From Pseudomonas frederiksbergensis (lineage in GTDB: Bacteria > Pseudomonadota > Gammaproteobacteria > Pseudomonadales > Pseudomonadaceae), in contig NZ_JAAUOE010000021.1 in the NCBI RefSeq assembly GCF_017114915.1, positions 31,284 through 95,283 of the forward strand: 64,000 nucleotides of DNA. Reading direction: 5' to 3'. The notes beneath the pieces were generated by a model that had not been told where the DNA came from, ran no database searches, and saw only the letters and a program-made list of their open reading frames with translations. Made by a program: the position numbers and the translations under genes. This document shows positions 15,651-23,335 of this stretch, piece by piece. Every line of letters starts with the position of its first letter. The first letter of the stretch is position 1.

Positions 15651-16360
15651 TTTGGAGCTCCGAATTGCAAATGCAGGCGAAAGTGCAGCGGATCGAGCAG
15701 GCTTTCGACCTGTTCCATAAAACGGTTCTGACGGTCGTAGGTGGTGCGCAGAGCCTTGAGAAATACCGTGCCGACCGGACGCCCGAGCAGTTCGGCGTCT
15801 TCGGCGCTCAAGGGTTCGGCACCGATCCACTGATCGCCGTGTTCGCCGATATAGCCATAGGCGGCCAACGTGATGGTCAGGGAGTTATCGATCAGCCCCA
15901 CTCGCGGCAGACCTTCCAGGCCTCCGGTCGCGGGCATCAACGCGCGCTCCAGAGACACCAGCGTGCCGTCGGTGGCGCGGCGGCGACGGTCGAGGGTGAT
16001 GAATTGATCGGTGCCAAAACGCGACAACAGGTCAGGACGGGTGACCGCCTCCAGCCGCAGCATTTCGGTATTGATCAACGCCCCGCTGTCGGCCAGCGCC
16101 TGGGCCCAGCCGTTGCTCTGATCGAGCACCACACCATCGTAAGTAACAATGGAACCGACTCCGCTTTGCGTGGCGATGTAGTGACGCCGCTTCAGTTCGG
16201 CCAGGGCTTCACGCAACGTGCCGCGGCTGACCTTGAATTCTTGAGCCAACTGATGTTCACCCGGCAATAGCAAGCCGTCCTCCATGAGGCCGCTTTCGAT
16301 GCGCCGGACAAGCTCATCGATAACCCGTTGTTTCTTGTCAAATCGTACCTGTCTAACCAT
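15647..16360 (-). CDS. GntR-family regulator with UTRA domain (HutC type), YegW-like
   Basis: A 237-residue regulator. The N-terminal winged helix covers about residues 8-75 (LPGEHQLAQEFKVSRGTLREAL), and the C-terminal UTRA effector domain includes the SLERALMPATGG and FLKALRTTYD-type strands. The ATG at 16360 is chosen; a TTG two codons upstream is the alternative and neither has a strong ribosome site. It is the first gene of the minus-strand module and overlaps the hydrolase gene, so it probably autoregulates the operon in response to the transported compound. It corresponds to YegW in E. coli. Confidence 0.88.
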   Translation of the reverse strand: MVRQVRFDKKQRVIDELVRRIESGLMEDGLLLPGEHQLAQEFKVSRGTLREALAELKRRHYIATQSGVGSIVTYDGVVLDQSNGWAQALADSGALINTEMLRLEAVTRPDLLSRFGTDQFITLDRRRRATDGTLVSLERALMPATGGLEGLPRVGLIDNSLTITLAAYGYIGEHGDQWIGAEPLSAEDAELLGRPVGTVFLKALRTTYDRQNRFMEQVESLLDPLHFRLHLQFGAPK

Positions 16361-16435
16361 GTACAAAGTGATAACCGAAAGGGATTAGGGCTAGCAAGGG
16401 ATATTTTGTGGCTGGATTGTGTGACAGACAGACCG

Positions 16436-16508
16436 CTTTCGCGGGCAAGCCTCGCTCCTACAGGGGGATCTGCGCGGTACTGTAGGAGCGAGGCTTGCCC
16501 GCGAAGGC
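16436..16508. repeat. REP-like inverted repeat
   Basis: CTTTCGCGGGCAAGCCTCGC plus TCCTACAG on the left is mirrored by CTGTAGGAGCGAGGCTTGCC plus CGCGAAGG on the right, around a short centre. This is a near-perfect Pseudomonas REP doublet between the araH end and the GntR gene. Confidence 0.85.
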
Positions 16509-16559
16509 GTCGGCACATCCAGTATCAATGTGTCGGACATCCCGCTCCCCCAGGGAAAA

Positions 16560-17534
16560 TCAGCGTTGTTTCAGTCGGTCGATCACAACCGCCAGCAACA
16601 GAATCGAACCGCGAATCACGTACTGATAGAAGGTATCGATGTTCTTCAGGTTCATCGCATTCTCGATGATCGCCAGAATTAGCACCCCGGCGATCACATG
16701 CCGAATCATCCCGATCCCGCCACTCAGCGACACCCCGCCCAACACGCAAGCCGAGATCACTGTCAGCTCGAAACCCTGGCCAATCATCGGCTGACCCGAG
16801 GTCATGCGCGATGCCAGAATCACCCCGGCCAGCGCACCAATCACCCCGTGCACGGCAAAGATGATGATCTTGGTCCGGTCAACGTTGACCCCGGCCAGCA
16901 GCGCCGCTTCCTGATTGCCGCCGATGGCCATGGTGTTGCGCCCGTAGGTGGTGTAATTCAGCAGCCAGCCGAAAAACAGGAAGCAGACGATGGTAATCAG
17001 AATCGGCACCGGCACACCGAACAACTGGCCGTTACCGAAGACGAAGAACGACTCCTGGGACACGCCCACCGCTTTGCCGTTGGCAAAAATGTAAGCCAGG
17101 CCACGCACGATCTGCATCGTCGCCAGTGTGGTGATCAACGCATTGACCCGCAGCTTGGCGATCACGATCCCATTGATCAGCCCGACGATCAGCCCCATCA
17201 CCAGCGCCGCACTGACGCCGAGGAACACGCTGTTGGTGTCGCGCATCACCACCGCCGCGACCACGCCGGCGCAAGCAATCACCGAGCCCACCGACAAGTC
17301 GAAATGCCCCGACGCCAGGCAATACAACATGGTGCAGGCGGCAATCCCGGTGGTGGAAATCGCCAGGCCCAGACCGCGCATGTTCAGCGGCGAAAGAAAG
17401 TTGTCGATCAGCAAGGTGCAGAGCACGAAGATCCCGACGGCCGCCAACAGCATCACCCAGTCATCGAGAAAACGCCGCAGGTCCAGAGGCTTGCGCGGGG
17501 TTGGCAGAGCGTTGTTTTGAATGGTCATAGTCAC
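16560..17534 (-). CDS. araH: L-arabinose-type ABC transporter permease
   Basis: A 324-residue permease with about 8-10 membrane segments. It tracks E. coli AraH closely, for example MRGLGLAIS, CLASGHFDLSVGSVIACAGV, NALITTLATMQIVRGLAYI and ILASRMTSGQPM. It forms the membrane channel of the AraFGH importer for L-arabinose; Pseudomonas versions may also carry D-galactose or fucose. Last gene of araFGH, three bases after araG. Confidence 0.92.
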   Translation of the reverse strand: MTMTIQNNALPTPRKPLDLRRFLDDWVMLLAAVGIFVLCTLLIDNFLSPLNMRGLGLAISTTGIAACTMLYCLASGHFDLSVGSVIACAGVVAAVVMRDTNSVFLGVSAALVMGLIVGLINGIVIAKLRVNALITTLATMQIVRGLAYIFANGKAVGVSQESFFVFGNGQLFGVPVPILITIVCFLFFGWLLNYTTYGRNTMAIGGNQEAALLAGVNVDRTKIIIFAVHGVIGALAGVILASRMTSGQPMIGQGFELTVISACVLGGVSLSGGIGMIRHVIAGVLILAIIENAMNLKNIDTFYQYVIRGSILLLAVVIDRLKQR

Positions 17535-17537
17535 CTC

Positions 17538-19082
17538 TCAGTTCGCCACGCCGGCAGCGCGTTGGCGTGGCAAAGCCAGTTGCAGCAGGTTGGATTCATT
17601 GGCGTGTTCGCGGGTCAGTTCGCCGCGCATCGCGCCTTCGCAGAGCACCAGGATGCGGTCGGAAATGCCCATGACTTCCATCAGGTCGCTGGACACCACA
17701 ATCACCGCAATGCCGCTGGCGGCCAGGTTATGGATGATCTGGTAGATCTCGGCTTTGGCGCCGATGTCGATGCCGCGGGTGGGCTCATCGAGCAGCAGGA
17801 CTTTCATCGGCATCGACAGCCAGCGACCGAGAATCGCCTTCTGCTGATTGCCGCCGGACAGGTACATGATTTTCTGCGCCGCGCTGGGCGTCTTCACCTT
17901 CAGCGCCTTGATCTGCTTGTCGGCGTTGCCCTTTTCCCACAGCCCTCGCAACAGACAACCGAAGGTGGAATGAGCACCGCGGGCGCTGATGTTGATGTTC
18001 TCGGCGACGCTGGCGAGCGGCAGGATGCCGTCCTTCTTGCGGTCCTCGGGGCACAGCAGAATCCCCGCCGCAATGGCATCGCGCGGTGAACGCAGTTTCA
18101 GTTCATGTCCACGCAACTCCAGGCGTCCGGCCGTGTTGCGGGTAAGTCCGCTGAGCATGCGAAACAGCTCGGTGCGGCCCGCGCCAACCAAGCCGAACAG
18201 ACCCAGAATCTCGCCCTTGTGCACCTCGAAACTCACCGGTTCACGCAAACCCGGCCCCAGTAAACCGTCAACCTTGAGCGCCACCGCGCCGCGCGGACGG
18301 CTGCGGTAATCGTAGATGTCCTGAATGTCGCGGCCGACCATGCACGTCACCAACTGGTCATGGGTCAGCGCGCTCATGTCCTCGAAGGTGCGCACGAAGC
18401 GACCGTCCTTGAACACCGTTACCGCGTTGCAGATGCGGAAGACCTCTTCCATGCGATGGGAGACGTAGAGCACCACTTTGCCTTCGTCACGCAGGCGCCC
18501 GATGATCGCCATCAAGCGATCGATCTCCCGCGCCGACAGGCTGCTGGTGGGTTCGTCGAACGCAATTACATGCGCGCCACGGGATAACGCCTTGGCGATT
18601 TCCACCAGTTGCCGCTGGCCGAGGGACAAGCGCCCGACTTTCTCCTGCGGGTCGATTTCATCGGCCAGGCCTTTGAGGCAGGCCAATGCCTGTTGCCGCA
18701 AAACGCTGCGATTGATCAGGCCGAAACTCGCCGGCAGATGCCCAAGAAACAGGTTCTCGGCCACGGTCATTTCCGGCACCAGGTGCAACTCCTGATGGAT
18801 CACCGCCACCCCGCTGCCAATGCTGTCGGCGGTGGACTTGAAAACCCGCTTCTGCTCGCCGATCTGCAGATCGCCGCTGCTCGGCGTGTAAGCACCGCCG
18901 AGGATTTTCAGCAAGGTGGATTTACCGGCGCCGTTCTCGCCCATCAAGGCGTGAACCTGCCCCGGATGGGCGACGAAGCTGATGCCGTCCAGCGCCTTCA
19001 CCCCGGGAAAGGTTTTGCCGATCCCGTTGAAGCGCAGGCTGCCGCCGACGCTGTGTTCGTGTGTCTTTACTTGTGCGTGCAT
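17538..19082 (-). CDS. araG: L-arabinose-type ABC transporter ATP-binding protein
   Basis: A 514-residue double ATPase. The first half has Walker A GENGAGKST, signature LSLGQRQ and Walker B VIAFDEPTSS. The second half has a degenerate P-loop region GLVGAGRTEL, signature LSGGNQQK and LLLDEPTRGID, as in all sugar-type (CUT2) ATPases. Start MHAQVKTHEHS at 19082 has a GAGGTGG ribosome site; an upstream in-frame start lacks one. It sits 66 bases after araF. Confidence 0.92.
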   Translation of the reverse strand: MHAQVKTHEHSVGGSLRFNGIGKTFPGVKALDGISFVAHPGQVHALMGENGAGKSTLLKILGGAYTPSSGDLQIGEQKRVFKSTADSIGSGVAVIHQELHLVPEMTVAENLFLGHLPASFGLINRSVLRQQALACLKGLADEIDPQEKVGRLSLGQRQLVEIAKALSRGAHVIAFDEPTSSLSAREIDRLMAIIGRLRDEGKVVLYVSHRMEEVFRICNAVTVFKDGRFVRTFEDMSALTHDQLVTCMVGRDIQDIYDYRSRPRGAVALKVDGLLGPGLREPVSFEVHKGEILGLFGLVGAGRTELFRMLSGLTRNTAGRLELRGHELKLRSPRDAIAAGILLCPEDRKKDGILPLASVAENINISARGAHSTFGCLLRGLWEKGNADKQIKALKVKTPSAAQKIMYLSGGNQQKAILGRWLSMPMKVLLLDEPTRGIDIGAKAEIYQIIHNLAASGIAVIVVSSDLMEVMGISDRILVLCEGAMRGELTREHANESNLLQLALPRQRAAGVAN

Positions 19083-19148
19083 AACCCACCTCATCACACC
19101 GATCAGGCAGCCCCGTTGCCAGGGCCGCCGATGGAAATCAACCGACCC

Positions 19149-20153
19149 TCAATTCCACAGGCCGATCTTTTCCAGTTCCTGCTTGAAGTTGTCGCGCGTG
19201 ATCAGCGTCACGTCGTCCATGGCGGTGTATTTCGGGGGTTCTTTGCCGGTGGTGACCCACTCGTGCATCATGCTGGCGGTGTTGTAGCCCTCGATGTGCG
19301 GGCTCGGCAGCATCGAGCCGAAGAAGCCGCTGTTGGCTTTCTTCAATTCGCCGATGGCATCGGTGCCGTTGATGCCGATGCCGATTACGTTGGCTGCGGC
19401 AAAACCGGCACTTTCGGTGGCGCGCACGCCGCCCAGCACGGTGTTGTCGTTCATCCCGCCGATGATCAGGTTTTTCGCCGAGCCCGGCAGTTTCACCAGC
19501 GCCGAGTTGGTGGCGTCCATGCTGCCCGGTACGTCGAGGGTTTTCAGGGCCGAGAACAGAATGTGGTCTTTCGGCATCCCGGCGTCTTCCAGGGCTTTAA
19601 CCGAACCGTCGGTGCGTTTCTTACCGGTATCGAGTTCGTTGAAGGTGTTGATCACCGCATAGGTTTGTTTCCAGTCCCAGCCGCGTTTTTTCGCTTCGGC
19701 GGCCATGGCGGCGCCCTGCTTCTGGCCGACTTCGAAGGCCGCCATGCCGAGGTATGGCACGTCCTCCATGAACTTGCCGCCGGCATCGACGAAACGGTCA
19801 TCGACAGCGATCACTTTCAAACCATTGAGCTTGGCCTTGGCCATGATTGCCGGGCCGAGGGATACGTCCGGCGGGCAGATCACGAAGCCTTTGGCGCCGT
19901 TCGCCGCCAGGCTGTCGATAGCGGAGAGGGTTTTCTCGCCATCAGGCACGGCGATCTTGATGACGGTGAAGCCCTTGTCCTTGCCGGCCTTTTCGGCGAA
20001 CGCCCATTCGGTCTGGAACCAGGGCTCTTCTGCTTGCTTGACCAGAAAACCGATCTTCACTTCCTCGGCCGCCAGCAACGTACTGCTCAGGCTGACCGCG
20101 GTGACCGCCAAAGCGGCACAGCACAGGGAACGGATCCCACGACGACGTTTCAT
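19149..20153 (-). CDS. araF: L-arabinose-type periplasmic sugar-binding protein
   Basis: A 334-residue periplasmic binding protein. A basic N-terminus (MKRRRGIRSLCC), a hydrophobic core and cleavage near LLAAEE form a Sec signal peptide of about 28 residues. The mature part follows E. coli AraF: IGFLVKQAEEPWFQTEW, IKIAVPDGEKTL, DSLAANGAKGFVICPPD, GMNDNTVLGGVRATE and DVTLITRDNFKQELEK. AraF binds L-arabinose and also D-galactose, which suits the galactonate genes in this region. First gene of araFGH; its promoter region carries the 14-base element at 20231. Confidence 0.93.
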   Translation of the reverse strand: MKRRRGIRSLCCAALAVTAVSLSSTLLAAEEVKIGFLVKQAEEPWFQTEWAFAEKAGKDKGFTVIKIAVPDGEKTLSAIDSLAANGAKGFVICPPDVSLGPAIMAKAKLNGLKVIAVDDRFVDAGGKFMEDVPYLGMAAFEVGQKQGAAMAAEAKKRGWDWKQTYAVINTFNELDTGKKRTDGSVKALEDAGMPKDHILFSALKTLDVPGSMDATNSALVKLPGSAKNLIIGGMNDNTVLGGVRATESAGFAAANVIGIGINGTDAIGELKKANSGFFGSMLPSPHIEGYNTASMMHEWVTTGKEPPKYTAMDDVTLITRDNFKQELEKIGLWN

Positions 20154-20230
20154 AAGCTGACTCCTTGTTATTTTTTTTTGAGCGTTATTTGAAAGCCAAT
20201 AGAGCGGTCAAGTATGCAGCCAATAGTCAT

Positions 20231-20244
20231 ATCGTATGATGATT
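20231..20244. promoter_or_regulatory. 14-base element shared by araF and gntR promoters
   Basis: ATCGTATGATGATT, about 80 bases upstream of the araF start. Together with preceding bases it contains the interrupted palindrome TCATA-TCG-TATGA. The same 14 bases occur, inverted, at 23170-23183 upstream of the FadR-type gntR gene. A shared operator for that regulator is the simplest reading. Confidence 0.55.
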
Positions 20245-20282
20245 GAATGTCAGACGTGGTTTCGCGCCTGAACCCGAGTTAT

Positions 20283-21101
20283 TCAGTCGTGGTACATCAC
20301 CGAGCGCCCGCCATCGATGGTGATGCACGAGGCGTTGATGAACGGTGCTTCATCGCTGGCCAGGAACACGGCCGTCATCGCCACTTCAATCGGCTGGCCG
20401 ATGCGCCGCGGTGGATGCAGGTCGAAGGCCCGTTGACGTTCGGCCTGGGGGTCGGCAAAACCGTTCCAGTAATCGACGTTCAGTTGGGTTTCGATGTAGC
20501 CAGGGGCGATGGCGTTGACGCGAATACCCTTGGGGGCGTATTCGATGCCCAAGGCGCGGGTCAGCCCGAGCAAGCCATGCTTGGCCACCGGGTACGGGAA
20601 GCAGCCGGGAATGATGTGAGTGGAGTGGGTCGAGGCGATATTGATGATGCTGCCGATGCCCTGCTCGATCATTTGCGGCAACACGGCTTTGCAGCCATAC
20701 CAGGCGCCGTCCAGGTCGATGGCGAAGCAGCGATGCCAGTCTTCTTCGGTCATTTGCAGCGGATCACGGAACACGTTGACCCCGGCGCAGTTGACCAGCA
20801 CGTCGATCCGGCCGTGCAGCTCAATGGCCAAGCTGGCCATGGCGCGCAGGTCTTGCTGGCGCGATACGTCAGCTTTGATCGCCACCACATCCGCGCCTTG
20901 TTCACGCCAATGTGCCGCGACTTTTTCGACTTTCTCGGCCTGGATATCGCTGATGACCAGCTTGGCCTGCTGGGACGCGAAGGTCGCGACAATCGCTTCG
21001 CCGATACCCTGAGCAGCGCCGGTCAACAGCACGACCTTGTGTTTCAGGCGCTCACCCTTGGGCGGTTCGGGCACCGGTGGCAAGGAAAGGGGTTCAGCCA
21101 T
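20283..21101 (-). CDS. SDR-family sugar 1-dehydrogenase (galactose/arabinose type)
   Basis: A 272-residue short-chain dehydrogenase. The nucleotide-binding motif is TGAAQGIG, NCAGV marks the fourth strand, and the catalytic set is S in NIASTHST, Y in YPVAKHG and K in the same motif. Context (sugar importer, lactonase, galactonate genes) indicates oxidation of D-galactose or L-arabinose at C1 to the lactone, with NAD or NADP. Its start codon overlaps by 8 bases a short leader ORF that begins just after the duplicated dgoK-type promoter, so translation may be coupled. The exact sugar is inferred. Confidence 0.87.
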   Translation of the reverse strand: MAEPLSLPPVPEPPKGERLKHKVVLLTGAAQGIGEAIVATFASQQAKLVISDIQAEKVEKVAAHWREQGADVVAIKADVSRQQDLRAMASLAIELHGRIDVLVNCAGVNVFRDPLQMTEEDWHRCFAIDLDGAWYGCKAVLPQMIEQGIGSIINIASTHSTHIIPGCFPYPVAKHGLLGLTRALGIEYAPKGIRVNAIAPGYIETQLNVDYWNGFADPQAERQRAFDLHPPRRIGQPIEVAMTAVFLASDEAPFINASCITIDGGRSVMYHD

Positions 21102-21261
21102 GGATCAACACTCCTGTTCGAAGGCACGACGATAACCGGACATCTGTCGATGTCCGGTCAAAAGGCTTTTTGGAATAGGCAGGCAGGCGTGAAAAAGCCC
21201 GGGCGCCGGGGCGGCCTGAAGCACTGTCGCCCCAAGGGAGGACGGTGGAATATCGCTGCAT
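21094..21261 (-). CDS. Possible 55-codon leader ORF overlapping the SDR start
   Basis: The leader from 21261 has an ATG with an ACAGGTGA ribosome site identical to that of dgoK; 24 bases including the start codon are the same in both places. It opens MQRYSTVLPWGDSASG, has 55 codons, and ends in TGA within the SDR gene, overlapping its ATG by 8 bases (ATGGCTGA). Composition is not protein-like in any familiar way (rich in Ser, Arg, Gly, Pro). It may be a translated leader that couples translation into the SDR gene, or a by-product of a promoter-plus-leader duplication. No function is assigned. Confidence 0.4.
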   Translation of the reverse strand: MQRYSTVLPWGDSASGRPGARAFSRLPAYSKKPFDRTSTDVRLSSCLRTGVLIHG

Positions 21262-21314
21262 CGCTTCACCTGTTTTGTTTTTTTAAGTGTGAGTGCGTGT
21301 AACTGATGGGGCCG

Positions 21315-21374
21315 ACTATAAACCCGGCCACCAATTAATCTCAATATATAATTTTACATCCCATATTTTGGGAT
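21315..21374 (-). promoter_or_regulatory. SDR-gene promoter and operator, near copy of the dgoK module
   Basis: On the minus strand, -35 TTGAGA (forward 21339-21344) and -10 TATAGT (forward 21315-21320) are 18 bases apart. The operator arms are ATCTCAATATAT at 21338-21349 and a partner at 21363-21374 matching the expected complement at 10 of 12 positions, with a 13-base spacer. Every spacing equals that at 10002-10061. The upstream arm abuts the stop codon of the lactonase gene. Confidence 0.7.
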
Positions 21375-22250
21375 TTAACCCGCGAATCTCTGACAGTGCT
21401 TTCCGGGCACATCGACTCGAACCGACAGCAACGCGCCGTCCAATGGGTGGTTGAGCGGGCTCGCCGCACTGGTGATGTACAAGGTTTTCAGATCTTCACC
21501 GCCAAATGCGCAACTGGTGGGACGACTGACGGGCAGTTCGATCACCCGGTCAACGTGACCGTCCGGGGTCAGCCTGAGCAAGCAACTGCCGTCCCAGCGG
21601 GCGTTCCAGATATAGCCCTCGGCATCCATCGCCGAGCCGTCGGGGACACCCCGTTCGTGGGGACCAAACCAGACGTAGGCGGTGTCGAGGTTGCCGTCGG
21701 TATGGATGAAATGTTGGTACAACGTGCCGTCGAGGCTATCGGAGAAATACAGGGTTGTGCCGTCGTCGCTCCACAGCAACGTGTTGGGGATACCCAACCC
21801 TCGCAGCAGCGGCGTGACCCGAGCATCGCGGTCGATGCGAAACAGGCCACCGGAGCGGCGCACGATAGGCAAGTCTTCGCCCTGCTCACCGATGTTGTTT
21901 TGCATGGTGCCCAGCCAGAGCCGGCCCAGGGCATCACAGCGGGCTTCGTTGGCGCGATTACCGGGTTGCGGATCGGCCACGCAGAGCAAGGTCAGCCGAG
22001 GTTCCAGGCCGGGAGAGTTCAGGTCCAGCCGATAAACGCCACTGCTCAATGTCACCAGGGCATCGCCGCTTTCACAGGGGATGAACGCGGACACGTGTTC
22101 CGGCATCTGCCAGATTTCGACATTGGCGCCGATCAGTCGAAGCGCTTGTTTGCCGGCGATATCAACCCAGTACAGCGCCTGGGTCGGCGCATCCCAGAAC
22201 GGGCTTTCGCCGAGTCGCGCACGGTGCCCCGTAACCGCAGTCCACGTCAT
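21375..22250 (-). CDS. SMP-30/gluconolactonase-family sugar lactonase
   Basis: A 291-residue six-bladed beta-propeller of the SMP-30 family. LGESPFWD carries the metal-binding glutamate near residue 15, RANEARCDALGRLWLGTM contains the Asn and Asp of the active site, and YFSDSLDG and VPDGSAMDAEG carry the remaining propeller residues. It would open the galactono- or arabinonolactone made by the neighbouring SDR enzyme. The ATG at 22250 has an AAAGGAGA site. It lies downstream of the FadR-type gntR gene in the same direction. Confidence 0.9.
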   Translation of the reverse strand: MTWTAVTGHRARLGESPFWDAPTQALYWVDIAGKQALRLIGANVEIWQMPEHVSAFIPCESGDALVTLSSGVYRLDLNSPGLEPRLTLLCVADPQPGNRANEARCDALGRLWLGTMQNNIGEQGEDLPIVRRSGGLFRIDRDARVTPLLRGLGIPNTLLWSDDGTTLYFSDSLDGTLYQHFIHTDGNLDTAYVWFGPHERGVPDGSAMDAEGYIWNARWDGSCLLRLTPDGHVDRVIELPVSRPTSCAFGGEDLKTLYITSAASPLNHPLDGALLSVRVDVPGKHCQRFAG

Positions 22251-22280
22251 AAAATCTCCTTTTGTTTGTACCGCAGACCT

Positions 22281-22368
22281 GTAGGTGCGTGGCTTGCCCG
22301 CGAAGAATGCACCCCGGTTTTTCAGGTATTACGCGTCATCGTTCTTCGCGGGCAAGCCACGCTCCTAC
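22281..22368. repeat. REP-like inverted repeat
   Basis: GTAGGTGCGTGGCTTGCCCG plus CGAAGAA on the left is mirrored by TTCTTCGCGGGCAAGCCACG plus CTCCTAC on the right. It lies between gntR and the lactonase gene, inside a probable transcription unit. Confidence 0.85.
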
Positions 22369-22384
22369 ACAGGGTTCTTTATCG

Positions 22385-23101
22385 TCAGCTTGCCTTCTTG
22401 TCGGCCATGACTTGGGGGTAAAACCGTTTGATCGCCAGGTCGGCGTTATCGATCAGGGTCATGCAGGCCCACACCCCCCGCGCAGCATCCCGGGCGGCGA
22501 TGGCGTCGGCCATGTCTTTGTGAATCGGCAAGGTTCGGCGCAGTTCGTCCGGGTCGGCGGCGGACACTTCGAACGACACTGCCAGCAACGCGCCAAGAGC
22601 CGGGACCATTTGTTCGATGAATTGATTATGGCTGGCAGCGAGGATGCACTCGTGGAAGAACTGGTCGGCGCGGTTGTAATCGATGCCGCTGTCCACGGCT
22701 CGTTCCAGCGCGTTATAGGCCTGAAGCACCGCTTGCACTTGTTCCACCGTCGCGCGCTCGCAGGCCCAACGCACCGCCATCGGTTCAATGGTACGACGCA
22801 GGTCGAGCAGGTCGTCGACGAAGTTTTCCGGCAAACCGCTGCGTGACAGCCAGCCGACGACTTGCGGATCAAAGAGGTTCCAGCGCCGCACCGGTAACAC
22901 CCGCGTGCCGACTTTAGGCCCTACTTCGAGCATGCCTTTGGCGACCAGGGTTTTGATGGCTTCGCGGATGACCGTGCGGCTGACCCCGAGCTGCTCGCCC
23001 AGGTCGGCTTCAACTTTTATGGTCTGACCGGGTTTCACCTGGCCCGCGGCAATCCAGCACCCCAGCCAATCAACCGTCGACGCATGGAAACTGCTGGACA
23101 T
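22385..23101 (-). CDS. GntR-family regulator of the FadR subfamily, DgoR-like
   Basis: A 238-residue regulator. Its winged helix (about residues 10-75) contains VEADLGEQLGVSRTVIREAIKTL. The all-helical FCD domain follows, with metal-binding residues visible in DLRRTIEPMA, FHECILAASHN and LPIHKDMADAI. The ATG at 23101 follows a GAGGTT site; the longer upstream extension does not. E. coli DgoR, which controls galactonate genes, is of this subfamily. Adjacent lactonase, SDR and araFGH genes are likely targets. The 14-base element 70 bases upstream, shared with araF, suggests autoregulation. Confidence 0.9.
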   Translation of the reverse strand: MSSSFHASTVDWLGCWIAAGQVKPGQTIKVEADLGEQLGVSRTVIREAIKTLVAKGMLEVGPKVGTRVLPVRRWNLFDPQVVGWLSRSGLPENFVDDLLDLRRTIEPMAVRWACERATVEQVQAVLQAYNALERAVDSGIDYNRADQFFHECILAASHNQFIEQMVPALGALLAVSFEVSAADPDELRRTLPIHKDMADAIAARDAARGVWACMTLIDNADLAIKRFYPQVMADKKAS

Positions 23102-23169
23102 GGGAACCTCGCCGCCCCGATGGCAAAAAGCGAAAAGGCACAAAGCCGTTCGCGATGGATGCCCACGCT

Positions 23170-23183
23170 AATCATCATACGAT
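23170..23183. promoter_or_regulatory. 14-base element upstream of gntR
   Basis: AATCATCATACGAT, the exact reverse complement of the element at 20231-20244 upstream of araF. It lies about 70 bases upstream of the regulator's start, in the promoter region shared with the divergent lipase gene. Confidence 0.55.
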
Positions 23184-23335
23184 TGGGTGTCAATTGAATT
23201 TTCAGGGCGCCTATCAGTACAGACATGACTGTTCGTCAGAATCATGCCAGAAGCGCTTTGAACCCATCCACTTTGTCAACTACGGTTAGCCCGCAACACA
23301 TCAGGCAGTCCCACTAAAATCCGCTATCGCCAGGT

